A DNA stretch of 64,000 nt from Caldichromatium japonicum (GTDB taxonomy: Bacteria > Pseudomonadota > Gammaproteobacteria > Chromatiales > Chromatiaceae), in contig NZ_CP048029.1 of NCBI RefSeq assembly GCF_011290485.1, forward strand, positions 2,738,501 to 2,802,500, read 5' to 3'. Shown piece by piece: positions 54,880 through 64,000 of this stretch. The notes under the pieces were generated by a model, which worked only from the letters and a program-made list of their open reading frames with translations, had not been told where the DNA came from and searched no databases. Each line of letters starts with the position of its first letter. The stretch's first letter is position 1. Both the position numbers and the translations under genes were made by a program.

Positions 54880-56925
54880 ATGAACATCGCGCGTGCGCCT
54901 GCCCTGAGCCTATTCGAGAACCTCGTCCGCTACTTCCCGCGGATGCTGCACGTGCTGCGCACCGAGGGGGCGCGGGTCCTGATGCGCAAGTTGCACCGGC
55001 GCCTGTCCAACCAGGCGCTCGCCGCCAAGGGTCCACCGACCTTGCTGCGTTTGGCCGAACCCTTCACCCCCATTGTCTTCCCGGATGCCGCCGCACCCTC
55101 GATCTCGGTGATTATCCCAGTGCAGCGCTCCTTGCGGAGCATCCATCATTGTTTGGCCGCGCTCGTCCATATGGAGACCCGCACCCCGTTCGAGGTCATC
55201 CTAGCGGCCGATCTAGACGATGACCGGGCATGGCGGCTTCGCCGTTATCCAGGTGTGCGCCTGATCCAATCTGCACCAGGCACTACCTTGCCCCAGCGTC
55301 TAAATCAAGCCGCACAGCGGACCCGCAGCGCCTTGATCGCGTTTCTAAGCGACGATACCCAGGTACAGCCCGGGTGGTTAGACACCTTGGTCCAGACCTT
55401 CGCCGAGACCGCGGATGCTGGGATCATCGGCAGCCGTCTGCTCTATCCTGATGGGCGCCAGCACGGGTTGGGCTGGCGCATTGACGCGCAGGGTATCCCG
55501 CATCCACTCGGCCATTTGGCCGACCCTGAGCATCCAGCCTGCAACTACCGCCGTCCTGTCGCCGCTTGTTCTCTGACGGCGCTTGCCATCCGCGCCGACC
55601 TATTCCATCAGATCGGCGGATTTGCGCCCGAAGCTACAACGCCTGAGACCCTTGCAATCTATTTGGCGCAACGTGTTTGGGAGCAGGGACATCGGGTCTA
55701 TTGCCAGCCCTTGTCGCGTGTGGTCTGGTTCAGGACCGAGGATCGGCAGGTACCGCTCGACCCGACTCCCTTGTCCTACCCCTTGCCGCTGTACCGTCCG
55801 AGCCTGTCAATACCTGCTCAGAGGCTGCGTGTGCTGGTGGTCGATAACTACATGATCACCCCGGATCGGGAATCGGGCTCCCTACGCATGCTCAATCTCT
55901 TTTTGATCCTCCAGAGGCTCGGCTATCAGGTGACCTTTGCCGCCGCGAATCTGGAGGCGCCGCAACCCTATGTCGCCGAACTCCAGCGTCAGGGATGCGA
56001 GGTTCTATACCGACCCTATGTGCGCTCGCTCGCTGATCACCTTGCCAAACAGGGGGCGCGTTACCGCCTAGTGATCCTGAGCCGCGCCGATGCCGCCAGC
56101 CAGACAATAGAGGCGGCTCGCCGTTATTGCGTTGGAGCAAGGATCATCTTTGATACCGTTGACCTGCATTTCCTGCGCGAATCCAGGCTAGCAACCCTGC
56201 TTGGCGATCGCGGTATGCGTCTATTGGCCGAGGCGCGCAAGCGTCAGGAGCTGGCCCTGATGCGTCAGGCCGATCTGACCTGGGTGGTCAGCGAGGCCGA
56301 ACGTGCGATCTTGGCTGCTGAGGCCCCCGATGTCCCCGTGCAGGTCGTCTCCAACATCCATCGGATCTTCGGTTCAGCCAATCCGCCGGCGGCACGGCGC
56401 GATCTGTTGTTTATCGGCGCCTTTTCCCACCCGCCTAACCGTGATGCCGTCTGCTTCTTCTGCGACCAGGTGATGCCCATCGTGCGGCGCTATCTCCCCG
56501 AGGTGCGCTTCCAGGTCATCGGTGCCGATCCGCCACCGGAGATACTCACCCGCGCTGGCGATGGAGTCGAGCTCCTCGGCCATGTGCCGGATGTCGCACC
56601 CTTTTTTGCCAATTGCCGGCTCTCGGTCGCGCCCTTGCGCTATGGGGCAGGGGTCAAGGGCAAGATCAATCAGAGCCTGGCCTATGGGGTACCGGTGGTG
56701 GCGACCTCGGTCGCGGTCGAGGGGATGCACCTCGTAAATGGCGAATCCGTCCTGATCGCCGATACCCCCGAAGGTCTGGCCGAAGCGGTGATCCGGCTGT
56801 ATCAGGACGACGCCCTCTGGGAGCGCCTGTCCCAAGCGGGGATCGAGGTTATGGAGCGTCATTTTAGCTTTGATGCCGCCGAACGCACCCTGCGTTCAGC
56901 CCTGGCCCTGGAGACGGCAGGATGA
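54880..56925 (+). CDS. Two-module glycosyltransferase (GT2 plus GT4-like)
   Basis: Of 681 residues, about 70-300 form a GT2 module (ISVIIPVQRSLRSIHHCLAA, IAFLSDDTQVQPGWLDTL, GSRLLYPDGRQHGLGWRID). About 312-675 form a GT4-like module (RVLVVDNYMITPDRESGSLR; IFDTVDLHFLRESR; RRDLLFIGAFSHPPNRDAV; APLRYGAGVKGKINQSLAYG). The latter matches the N-terminal module of the 1108-residue protein closely in every motif, so the two are paralogs with the modules in the opposite order. No membrane segment is seen. It overlaps the next gene by 4 bp (ATGA), indicating an operon with the rhamnosyltransferase-like gene and an epimerase. Confidence 0.87.
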   Translation: MNIARAPALSLFENLVRYFPRMLHVLRTEGARVLMRKLHRRLSNQALAAKGPPTLLRLAEPFTPIVFPDAAAPSISVIIPVQRSLRSIHHCLAALVHMETRTPFEVILAADLDDDRAWRLRRYPGVRLIQSAPGTTLPQRLNQAAQRTRSALIAFLSDDTQVQPGWLDTLVQTFAETADAGIIGSRLLYPDGRQHGLGWRIDAQGIPHPLGHLADPEHPACNYRRPVAACSLTALAIRADLFHQIGGFAPEATTPETLAIYLAQRVWEQGHRVYCQPLSRVVWFRTEDRQVPLDPTPLSYPLPLYRPSLSIPAQRLRVLVVDNYMITPDRESGSLRMLNLFLILQRLGYQVTFAAANLEAPQPYVAELQRQGCEVLYRPYVRSLADHLAKQGARYRLVILSRADAASQTIEAARRYCVGARIIFDTVDLHFLRESRLATLLGDRGMRLLAEARKRQELALMRQADLTWVVSEAERAILAAEAPDVPVQVVSNIHRIFGSANPPAARRDLLFIGAFSHPPNRDAVCFFCDQVMPIVRRYLPEVRFQVIGADPPPEILTRAGDGVELLGHVPDVAPFFANCRLSVAPLRYGAGVKGKINQSLAYGVPVVATSVAVEGMHLVNGESVLIADTPEGLAEAVIRLYQDDALWERLSQAGIEVMERHFSFDAAERTLRSALALETAG

Positions 56926-57911
56926 GTGCCCACCCAGATCCCAACCCCCTCGTCAGCATCATCCTGGTCAATTACAACGCCGCAGATCTCTTGGCCGAGT
57001 CGGTGGGCGCGGCCCTCGCATCCAGCGTGCCGGTGGAGGTCATCATCAGCGACAATGGCTCAAGGGATAAAAGCCTCGACCAGGTGCGGGCGCGCTATGG
57101 CGCAGATCCGCGCCTCAAGATCCTGGAAAACGGCGCCAATCTCGGTTTCGCTGCAGCCAATAACCGCGCCCTCCCGCTGGCGCGTGCCGAGTACCTCTTG
57201 CTGCTCAATCCCGATTGTCTGATCGCGACCGATACCCTGGCATGCCTGCTGCCGCTGTTCGACGCCTGGCCACAGGCCGGCTTGATCGGCTGTCTGGTGC
57301 GCGATCCGGATGGACGCGAGCAGGTGGCCTGCCGGCGCGCCATCCCCGATCCGGGCAAGGCGCTCAGGCATCTTTTGGGCCTGGACCGGCTGCTCGGCCT
57401 CCCGGGACAGACCCTGGACCAGCGCCATCAGCCCCTGCCGGATGGCCCGGTCGCGGTCGAGGCGATCTCGGGGGCCTTCATGCTGATCAGGCGGCGTGTC
57501 CTAGAGACAGTGGGCCCGCTGGATGAAGGCTATTTTCTCCATTGCGAGGACCTGGATTGGTTTGTGCGCATCCGTCAGGCGGGCTGGTCGATCCTCTTTG
57601 CGTCCCAGGTCGCAGTGATCCATCACAAGGGCTCCTGTAGTAACGCTCAGCCGCTAGCAGTCGAATATCACAAACATCGCGGCATGCTGCGTTTCTTTCG
57701 TACCCATCAGGCCCACCGCTATCCGGCAGCCTTGCGCGCCCTGGTGACAGCGGGGATCTGGGCGCATCTGGCGCTCAAGGCAGGGCAGATCGCCTGGCGC
57801 AGGCTGAAGTCCCAGAGTACGAGAGGCAGCCGCTACCCTTGCTACGAGAGGCCGATAGAGAGGGCGTCTGTCCCCGTGAACGGCAGCGCATCCGGCCAGG
57901 ATACGCCATGA
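56922..57911 (+). CDS. Family 2 glycosyltransferase, WbbL/rhamnosyltransferase-like
   Basis: The 329-residue protein has VSIILVNYNAADLLAESVGA, EVIISDNGSRDKS, NLGFAAANNRALPLARAEYL and LLLNPDCLIATDT, the pattern of GT2 rhamnosyltransferases (WbbL type). The acceptor region is SGAFMLIRRRVLETVGPLD with HCEDLDWFVRIRQAG. It likely adds a sugar to a lipid-linked glycan in the cytoplasm. It sits in a run of three overlapping genes. Confidence 0.87.
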   Translation: MSAHPDPNPLVSIILVNYNAADLLAESVGAALASSVPVEVIISDNGSRDKSLDQVRARYGADPRLKILENGANLGFAAANNRALPLARAEYLLLLNPDCLIATDTLACLLPLFDAWPQAGLIGCLVRDPDGREQVACRRAIPDPGKALRHLLGLDRLLGLPGQTLDQRHQPLPDGPVAVEAISGAFMLIRRRVLETVGPLDEGYFLHCEDLDWFVRIRQAGWSILFASQVAVIHHKGSCSNAQPLAVEYHKHRGMLRFFRTHQAHRYPAALRALVTAGIWAHLALKAGQIAWRRLKSQSTRGSRYPCYERPIERASVPVNGSASGQDTP

Positions 57912-58879
57912 ACCCTGAGGCGCTCAGCCCGGTCCTGGTGACCGGCGCGACGGGTCAGGTGGGGCAGCGCCTCGTTGGGACCCTGATTGCCCAGGGGCTC
58001 GGGGTGACCGTCCTGACCCGCGCGCCCGAGCGGGCGCAGGCCCTGTGGCCCGGCGATGCGGTCAGGTTCCATCGCGGCGACCTGACCGATCCCAGCAGTC
58101 TGGTCGGCTTGGGCAACGGCATCCACACGGTCTTGCACCTGGCCAGTCACCACCCCGGCCCCCATGAGCCCGATCTGTACGGCGCCCCGGGTCATTGGCA
58201 GGTGAGTGCCGAGGGGACCACCCATCTGCTCGGGGCGCTCACCGCTGCCCCGATCGAGCGTCTGGTCTATGTGAGTTCGGTCAGGGCAGACACCCATGAC
58301 ACCCTCTATGGCCGCGCTAAACGCGCCGCCGAGCAGCAGATCTTGGCCTTTGGCGAACAACGCGGGATCAAGGCAAGCGTATTGCGCCTGCCGATGGTCT
58401 ATGGGTTGGATGGTACCGGCAATCTGGAGCGCCTGGTGCGGGCGATTGCCGCTGGACGTTTTCCGCCTTGGCCGCGCCTGGCCCAGCGGCGCTCGGCGAT
58501 CCATGTCGAGGATGCGATCAGTGCCCTGCTCTTGCTCGCCAGCCATCCGGCAACCGGCGGGCAGGTCTATGTCGCGACCGATGGCCAGGCCTATTCGACC
58601 CGCTGGATCTATGAGCAGACCCTGCGGGCCCTGGGGCGCCCCCTGCCCTCCTGGACCCTGCCAGGGTGGGCCCTACGACTTGCCGCTGAGGCCGGCACCT
58701 TCGCCGAACGCGTGCTCAAGCGCCGCATGCCCTTGACACGCGAGGCGCTCGCCAAACTGACCCAAGACGCCTGGTATAAGGATGAGGGGCTTAGGGCCCT
58801 GGGCTTTGCGGCCCGCTGGGATCTTGAGTCTGAGATCCGGCGCTTGGTGAGGGGGTTTGGGCCTGCATCTGCTCCATGA
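57908..58879 (+). CDS. NAD-dependent epimerase/dehydratase family protein
   Basis: From the ATG at 57908 the protein has 323 residues. The Rossmann motif is VLVTGATGQVGQRLVGTL, followed by LVYVSSVRADTHDTLYGRAK with the catalytic Tyr and Lys (YGRAK), and an HVEDAISALLLL strand. It belongs to the extended SDR family that modifies nucleotide sugars; the exact reaction is unknown. It overlaps the previous gene by 4 bp. Its last 89 bp overlap the 3' end of the DUF1631 gene on the other strand. Confidence 0.83.
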   Translation: MNPEALSPVLVTGATGQVGQRLVGTLIAQGLGVTVLTRAPERAQALWPGDAVRFHRGDLTDPSSLVGLGNGIHTVLHLASHHPGPHEPDLYGAPGHWQVSAEGTTHLLGALTAAPIERLVYVSSVRADTHDTLYGRAKRAAEQQILAFGEQRGIKASVLRLPMVYGLDGTGNLERLVRAIAAGRFPPWPRLAQRRSAIHVEDAISALLLLASHPATGGQVYVATDGQAYSTRWIYEQTLRALGRPLPSWTLPGWALRLAAEAGTFAERVLKRRMPLTREALAKLTQDAWYKDEGLRALGFAARWDLESEIRRLVRGFGPASAP

Positions 58880-61166
58880 TCCGCGCTACTGCGCGATCGG
58901 TGAGCGGGTTTTGACTGAGCAGACGGGCACTCCCCTTGCGTAGATGCTCGGCTAGGCTGGCCGCAGCCAGGGTTATGGCGTTTTCACCCTGGCGATTGGT
59001 AAACAAAAAGACACCCTTGAAATCGCTGACCCAGCTCAGACGCAAGGTCTTGCGTGTCCCGCGCTCGGTCTGAAACTCGATCCAGGCACCCGGCTGCAAG
59101 GACTGGACAAGCTTCAGATGGTGGCTGGTCGTCGTCTGAGTGGCCTCCTTGTCGCGCTGCGCAGTCAGCGGTTCCTTATCGCGCTCAGAGGTCACGGAGG
59201 TGGTGATCGGCTCGGGGCGCGGTGGCAGGCGGTTGGATACCCCTGTCTCCGGATGCTCGCTGGCGGATTCGCCGCGGATAGCGGCAACATGGCATTGAAT
59301 TAGGTTGCTGAAAAACTCACCCCATTCCTTCTCCAGCCCCAAGCGGGCCAGAGCCGAACGCAGACCCTGGATCAGGTTGGGTAGCATGACGATGAGGCGC
59401 TCGCGCTCTGCAGTATTGGTCTTGGGTGTGATGCTCCAGATCAGGTCATCCATGAGTTGAAGCGCCTGTCTCCATTCAGGCGAGTCGTCGCTTTGGTTGA
59501 TAAAGGTGTCGCTCAAGACCCAGGACCAGCCGCGTTGGAGAAAATCGCTGATCAAATCGGGGATGCCTGGTCGCTGAATACGCCTTTGGATCTCGGACGA
59601 AACCCGCTGCTCCGCGAGCCCTTGGCGCTCGCGCCGTGCGAGATCAGCGAGCAGGGCAGCAGATGCAGCCTTGGTCTTGGACTCCTCCTCGGCTAAGAAG
59701 CCTTCAAACTGCTCGACCTGGGCGGAAAAGACCCCGATGTCTGATTCAAAGTCATCAAGCACCGCCTTGACGACCGCACGGATCTTGGCGAGCAAAGACT
59801 GCATCTCTTGCTCGCCACGCCCGAGATAGGACTCGGCTAAAACATCGAGCAAACGACGCGCGGGATGCTTGCGGTCTGAAAAGAAGGTTTTGTCGAGCAG
59901 GGCAACCTTGAGGATGGGGATCTGCAGCTTGGCGATCTCGGCCCGCACGGCATCGGGCAGCTCCGGGTCCTTGAAGACCGCATCGAAGAGCATAGCCACG
60001 ATATCGATGACCATGCTGTCGAGCGCCGAGGTTTGGCGCAACTCGGGGGAAGCGCGCAATTGGGCCACAACATTGACAGCAGACGGATCGAGCGGCACTG
60101 CCCCGAGCGTAGGCCAGGCGCTGGGGTCGAGCGCACCCCGTTGCAGATTACCCAGGGTCTGGAAAAGCTGATCGCGGGGAAGGGTTGGAGGCGCTGCCTG
60201 GGTAGGAGGAACGAGCGGAACGGCGGGAACACCCGGTGCCAGCGGCAGGGCGGCGCCCACGACCGGCGGCAGGCTGCTTGCGGCAGGTGCCGCTGCCAAC
60301 CGCCGCCAGGAATGCCAGAGCTCTTCGAAGACATCGCCTGTCTGGGTACCGACAGCCCCCCCCCCTGTGGGGATGCCCCCTGCCCCCAAACCGGCCTGCA
60401 CCGCACTCGCTGGCCCGGTGACCGAAACGCCCGGCGCACCTGCTTCTCCCTTGGCTTGGACACCGCTCAGTGGAATCTGGGGTAGGATGCCGGATTCGAC
60501 CAATTGGCGGTTGATCTCGGCATAGATCGCCGGCAAGTCCGCGACCACCTGGTGCTCGAAGACCTGCAATATGAAGATCGCCAGGTCACGCACGACACCG
60601 AGATCGGTGAGTGCCTGCAACAGGGCCCGGTAGATCATCATGGGATAAAAGGGGTTGTCCTCTTGGGCGAGACGCGGCAGATTCAGGAGGACAGCTACGC
60701 GCCGATCGAGCGCCACCATCGATTGAGCGCAATGATAGGCAGACCGCGTCGTCAGCTTGGTCAGCGCCAGGTCCAGCTCGAAGTCCGAGTCATCGACCAG
60801 GCTCAGCTCGCCTGTCAGGACGGCTGCCGGACGCGCCTCTTGTGATCTAAGGCGGGTGACCGCCTGATCGAAGGTCTCGATATAGGTCTCGCGGAAGCGC
60901 TGCAACATGGCAGGGCTGCGATTGGACAAGAACGCCCTCGCATCGAAACAAAGCTGGCTCTGGGTCTGATCGATCGGCTGATCCATCATCGCCAGGAGCT
61001 CCTCATTGGCCCGCCCCACCTGCCGCGTGAAGGCCGCCAGCAAGGCATCAATCAGATAATCCCTGCATGTACGCAACAGTCTCAGGCCATCGGTAGAGGT
61101 ATCGGGGCCTTGATCCCTGTCTGGGTTTATCAACTGGATGACATTTGAGTCTTGCGATTTACCCAT
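58791..61166 (-). CDS. DUF1631 family protein with PilZ-like C-terminal segment
   Basis: This 791-residue protein matches DUF1631: an N-terminal LRLLRTCRDYLIDALLAAFT, a mostly helical body (LNLPRLAQEDNPFYPMMIYR, AEIAKLQIPILKVALLDKTF, HPARRLLDVLAESYLG) and a Pro/Ala/Gly-rich insert at about 235-330. The end (about 695-760: LQPGAWIEFQTERGTRKTLRL, WVSDFKGVFLFTNRQGE) looks like a PilZ-like beta domain. DUF1631 proteins are poorly characterised and occur in motile and type IV-piliated bacteria. No membrane segment is seen. It converges with the epimerase gene. Confidence 0.8.
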   Translation of the reverse strand: MGKSQDSNVIQLINPDRDQGPDTSTDGLRLLRTCRDYLIDALLAAFTRQVGRANEELLAMMDQPIDQTQSQLCFDARAFLSNRSPAMLQRFRETYIETFDQAVTRLRSQEARPAAVLTGELSLVDDSDFELDLALTKLTTRSAYHCAQSMVALDRRVAVLLNLPRLAQEDNPFYPMMIYRALLQALTDLGVVRDLAIFILQVFEHQVVADLPAIYAEINRQLVESGILPQIPLSGVQAKGEAGAPGVSVTGPASAVQAGLGAGGIPTGGGAVGTQTGDVFEELWHSWRRLAAAPAASSLPPVVGAALPLAPGVPAVPLVPPTQAAPPTLPRDQLFQTLGNLQRGALDPSAWPTLGAVPLDPSAVNVVAQLRASPELRQTSALDSMVIDIVAMLFDAVFKDPELPDAVRAEIAKLQIPILKVALLDKTFFSDRKHPARRLLDVLAESYLGRGEQEMQSLLAKIRAVVKAVLDDFESDIGVFSAQVEQFEGFLAEEESKTKAASAALLADLARRERQGLAEQRVSSEIQRRIQRPGIPDLISDFLQRGWSWVLSDTFINQSDDSPEWRQALQLMDDLIWSITPKTNTAERERLIVMLPNLIQGLRSALARLGLEKEWGEFFSNLIQCHVAAIRGESASEHPETGVSNRLPPRPEPITTSVTSERDKEPLTAQRDKEATQTTTSHHLKLVQSLQPGAWIEFQTERGTRKTLRLSWVSDFKGVFLFTNRQGENAITLAAASLAEHLRKGSARLLSQNPLTDRAVARIMEQMQAQTPSPSAGSQTQDPSGPQSPGP

Positions 61167-61295
61167 ATACGCCTGCTTAAATTCAGCAGATTGGTAGCCG
61201 TTTGTTGTATTGATCGATGCCCCTACGAACTCTTGAGTATAGGTATAGGCAAATTCTGACCGTAGTGTCCGAGATTCATCCCTGCTCCGGGCTGC

Positions 61296-63128
61296 TTACT
61301 CGACCGTCACCGACTTGGCCAGGTTGCGCGGCTGATCGACATCGGTCCCCTTGAGCACAGCTACATGATAGGCTAGAAGCTGGAGGGGAATGGTAAAGAG
61401 CAAGGGGTCAACCAGCTCATTGGTGGCCGGCACACCCACCACCGTGACCCCGTTGTTTTGGGCCAGGTGAACCCGTTGATCGGCAAAGACTATAAGCTGG
61501 CCGCCGCGGGCGCGCACCTCTTCGAGGTTTGATTTAAGCTTCTCTAGCAGTCCGTTGTTAGGCGCGACCGCTATCACCGGCATCTCCTCGTCAATCAGGG
61601 CCAAGGGACCATGCTTGAGTTCGCCGGCCGGATAGGCCTCGGCATGGATATAGGAGATCTCCTTAAGCTTGAGCGCTCCCTCCAGGGCGATCGGATAATG
61701 CTCACCGCGACCCAAAAATAGGGTGTGATGCTTATCAGCAAAGCGCTCGGCGAGGGCAGCAACGGTCGCATCGAGCCTCAAGACCTCCTCGACCTCGCCG
61801 GGCAGTTGTCGCAGCAAACCGACCAGACGTCTCTCCTCCTCAGCGCTCAGGCCCCGACAGCGACCGAGGGCGATGGTTAGAAGCAACAAGGCCACCAACT
61901 GGGTGGTGAATGCCTTGGTCGAGGCCACGCCGATCTCCGGCCCGGCATGGGTCAAAAAGACCAGGTCGGATTCGCGCACCAAGGAGCTTTCCGGGACATT
62001 GCAGATGGCGAGTGTCGCTGCATAGCCTGCGTTCTTGGCCTGGTGCAAGGCAGCAAGTGTGTCTGCGGTCTCGCCCGACTGTGAGATGGCAACGAACAGG
62101 GTCCCCTCGGGGACCACGGCACGACGATAGCGATATTCGCTCGCCACCTCGACCTGACAGGGCAGACCCGCGAGCGATTCGAGCCAATAGCGCGCAACCA
62201 GACCCGCGTGATAGCTCGTCCCGCAGGCGATGATGCGTACCGAACGAATCTGAGGGAACAGGGCTGCTGCCCGATGACCAAAGACCTCGAGCGGGACCCG
62301 TTCGCCGCTCAAACGCCCCTCTAGGGTCTCGGCGATGGCGTGGGGCTGTTCAAAGATCTCCTTTTGCATGTAATGCCGATAAGGGCCGCGTTCGATCGTC
62401 TCGACCGAAAGCAACGAGGTCTTCATCGGGCGTTCGACCAACTGGCCGCTGCGGTCCCAGATCCATATAGCCTCCCGGCTCAGTTCCGCAAGGTCTCCGT
62501 CCTCCAGGAAGATAAAACGATTGGTGACCGGCAGAAGCGCACAGACATCGGAGGCGATGAAAGACTCGCCAAATCCCAGCCCGATGACCAGCGGGCTGCC
62601 ATACCGCGCCGCCACCAGGTGATTAGGGTCCTGGGCATCGATCACCCCGAGGGCATAGGCACCGCGCAGCCCTTGGACGGCGGCGCGAACCGCATCGACC
62701 AGGGGCAAACCGCGCGCAAGCTCGGCATAGATGGCATGGACGACGACCTCGGTGTCGGTGTCTGAGGTAAAGATATGCCCCTCGGCGCTCAGCCTGGCCC
62801 TTAATGCCTCATGGTTCTCGATGACCCCATTATGGACCAGGGCGCAGCGCTCGGCGCTGATATGCGGATGGGCGTTATGCACTGCAGGCTCACCATGGGT
62901 CGCCCAGCGGGTATGGGCGATCCCCAGGGTCCCCGGCAAGGGCTCAGCGGCGAGCGCCTCGGCCAGACGCGCCACCTTGCCGAGCACCCGCAGGCGATTG
63001 AGTTGGCCCCCTTCATCGAGCACGGCGATCCCCGCCGAGTCATAGCCGCGATACTCCAGCCGACGCAGACCCTCTAAGAGGATGGCCGCAACCGGTCGCT
63101 GGGCGATGGCACCAACGATCCCACACAT
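61296..63128 (-). CDS. glmS: Glutamine--fructose-6-phosphate aminotransferase
   Basis: From the ATG at 63126-63128 the enzyme has 610 residues. [10 protein letters not shown] carries the nucleophile Cys2 of the glutaminase domain, with TRWATHGEP and SDTDTEVV. The two SIS domains include [31 protein letters not shown] and the C-terminal LAKSVTVE. It makes glucosamine-6-phosphate for cell wall and LPS. A longer frame begins upstream inside the tnpB remnant and is not used. The native leader has been displaced: the right end of an IS605-type element lies 10 bp before the ATG. No glmS ribozyme is expected in this group and none was seen. Confidence 0.95.
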   Translation of the reverse strand: MCGIVGAIAQRPVAAILLEGLRRLEYRGYDSAGIAVLDEGGQLNRLRVLGKVARLAEALAAEPLPGTLGIAHTRWATHGEPAVHNAHPHISAERCALVHNGVIENHEALRARLSAEGHIFTSDTDTEVVVHAIYAELARGLPLVDAVRAAVQGLRGAYALGVIDAQDPNHLVAARYGSPLVIGLGFGESFIASDVCALLPVTNRFIFLEDGDLAELSREAIWIWDRSGQLVERPMKTSLLSVETIERGPYRHYMQKEIFEQPHAIAETLEGRLSGERVPLEVFGHRAAALFPQIRSVRIIACGTSYHAGLVARYWLESLAGLPCQVEVASEYRYRRAVVPEGTLFVAISQSGETADTLAALHQAKNAGYAATLAICNVPESSLVRESDLVFLTHAGPEIGVASTKAFTTQLVALLLLTIALGRCRGLSAEEERRLVGLLRQLPGEVEEVLRLDATVAALAERFADKHHTLFLGRGEHYPIALEGALKLKEISYIHAEAYPAGELKHGPLALIDEEMPVIAVAPNNGLLEKLKSNLEEVRARGGQLIVFADQRVHLAQNNGVTVVGVPATNELVDPLLFTIPLQLLAYHVAVLKGTDVDQPRNLAKSVTVE

Positions 63129-63138
63129 GAAACACTCA

Positions 63139-63283
63139 CTGCTCTCAAGAAAGTGCGCAAACAGGCGCACTGTGCTCTTCCTGCCCCGAATGCGGAGCGC
63201 ATTCGTCTCTGACAGGCGTGACTTTCCCGACTACGGCAGAGACCCTCTCTGCTGTAGCTCCGCCGTTACCGGACGGACTCGCC
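63139..63283 (-). ncRNA. Candidate omega-RNA (second copy)
   Basis: This is the inverted counterpart of 1957-2101. The three hairpins map to 63231-63257, 63188-63204 and 63152-63171. Any guide would begin at 63138 and run into the glmS start codon. As with the first copy, the 5' boundary and expression are unknown and no intact TnpB is present. Confidence 0.5.
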
Positions 63284-63967
63284 ACGGGTAGGGCAGTTGC
63301 GGTTGCCAGCCGTTTGAGATTGAGCGCGGCATTGATGTCCCGATCATGGCGCGTGCCGCATTGAGGACACGTCCATTCCCGATCCTTCAACGCCAACATC
63401 TCATTCTCCCAACCACAGACCGAACACAGGCGGCTGCTCGGATCCCAGCGATCAGCTAAAACCAACCAGACGCCGTAGCGTTTCGCCTTAAGGCCGCTCG
63501 GACATTGGCAATGCGTGCGTGCAGCCTTGCCAACATCGCAGAGGATTTCCTTCGATTCTTCAAGATCGGAAGCCTTGTGCCTTTTGCCAGTCCGGCCCTT
63601 GGCGCAAACCCAGCCCCGACCTTGGCCGCCTCAACCTTGCAGGAAAGGCGTCTGCCTCGAATCCTGAGACAACGAAGCGCAGAGGAGATTCAACAGACTC
63701 GCCATTGGAAAGCCTGGCCGCCGCCTCAACGCCCAGGTCAACACCAGTCGTTTCATGCGCCTGCGATAGAACGCAGCATCGACCACTTCAACCTGAATGG
63801 CGACGAACCTGCGATCCGCAGTACGCGAAACGGTCGCACCAAGAGTCTTGCCATTTCCACTCGGCAAGCGCCCAATTCCAGACACACCGCCCCGTACCGC
63901 AGGCGCAGGTGAAGTAAACCGCCTGCTCAGGCGTCAGACAAAGGGCGATTTTGTGGGTCAGTTGCAT
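63145..63967 (-). pseudogene. tnpB: IS200/IS605 TnpB RNA-guided nuclease gene, decayed
   Basis: An ATG at 63965-63967 opens MQLTHKIALCLTPEQAVYF, then CGTGRCVWNWALAEWKW, the TnpB N-terminus. After a deletion the continuation ATVSRTADRRFVAIQVEV is in another frame. The RuvC-I motif GVDLGVEAAARLSNGE is in a third frame, and ARLHARIANVRA in yet another. The segment between ARIANVRA and KAKRYGVWLVLADRWDP, normally about 60 residues with the RuvC-II glutamate, is absent. The zinc finger and RuvC-III region are intact. The gene therefore has several frameshifts and two internal deletions and cannot make an active nuclease. Confidence 0.82.
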
Positions 63968-64000
63968 GGCTTACTCGTTGGTGTTCTGTCGAACGCCAAA

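Noticed and set aside
63100..63300. glmS ribozyme or riboswitch in the glmS leader
   Set aside because: The leader is the end of an IS605-type element. Its hairpins match the copy at 2 kb, and no ribozyme core was seen; the ribozyme is typical of Gram-positive bacteria.

Overview
The window looks like chromosomal DNA of a GC-rich gammaproteobacterium. The prmA-dusB-fis-purH order, lptD-surA-pdxA, pilBCD-coaE and a split pntAA/pntAB/pntB transhydrogenase all fit. A secreted Gly/Tyr/Pro-rich protein resembling sulfur globule proteins, next to the hydrogenase maturation gene hypB, points tentatively to a purple sulfur bacterium (Chromatiaceae-like). That assignment is inference: no photosynthesis or sulfur oxidation gene is present and no rRNA is available.

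Layout. 1-5 kb is a scarred zone: the 3' end of a patatin/Omp85 gene is cut by an internally deleted IS630-type element, which abuts the 3' remnant of an IS200/IS605-type tnpB. An aldo-keto reductase gene, a broken ABC exporter and a truncated IS630 copy follow. 5-7 kb: grxC, hslR, a small Cys-rich protein, an SDR. 7.5-15 kb: DUF294 signalling protein, a methyltransferase plus glycosyltransferase pair, a DnaQ-like exonuclease and acs. 15-21 kb: NYN-domain protein, pilB, pilC, pilD, coaE, tRNA-Arg(ACG). 21-22.4 kb: a rearranged IS630 copy, a transposase remnant and a galE pseudogene. 22.4-25 kb (minus): pntB, pntAB, pntAA. 25.4-31.6 kb: prmA, dusB, fis, purH, an lpxA-like gene, purD. 31.7-36.9 kb: TPR response regulator, minimal histidine kinase, membrane vWA protein, membrane coiled-coil protein. 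37-44.3 kb: amgK divergent from lptD-surA-pdxA-tgt. 44.4-47.3 kb: glycosyltransferase, TVP38-type protein, proline iminopeptidase, dtd. 47.5-58.9 kb: glycosyltransferases (one of 1,108 residues with three modules), small enzymes, a dead hsdM, hypB, the sulfur-globule-like protein and an epimerase. 58.8-63.1 kb (minus): DUF1631 protein and glmS. The right edge holds a decayed tnpB whose right end lies 10 bp from the glmS start.

The most unusual signals are these. (1) Two near-identical 320-bp tnpB/omega-RNA right ends sit directly upstream of the start codons of the aldo-keto reductase gene and glmS. (2) Perfect tandem duplications of 7-20 bp recur, concentrated in pseudogenes (hsdM, galE), and three of them account for frameshifts. 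(3) A dispersed GTAGGG...CCCTAC palindrome family has one copy in frame inside the giant glycosyltransferase and a degenerate relative in one of its linkers. (4) Two paralogous glycosyltransferases carry the same GT4-like module in opposite domain order. (5) IS630 copies have rearranged, one into a head-to-head structure beside tRNA-Arg.
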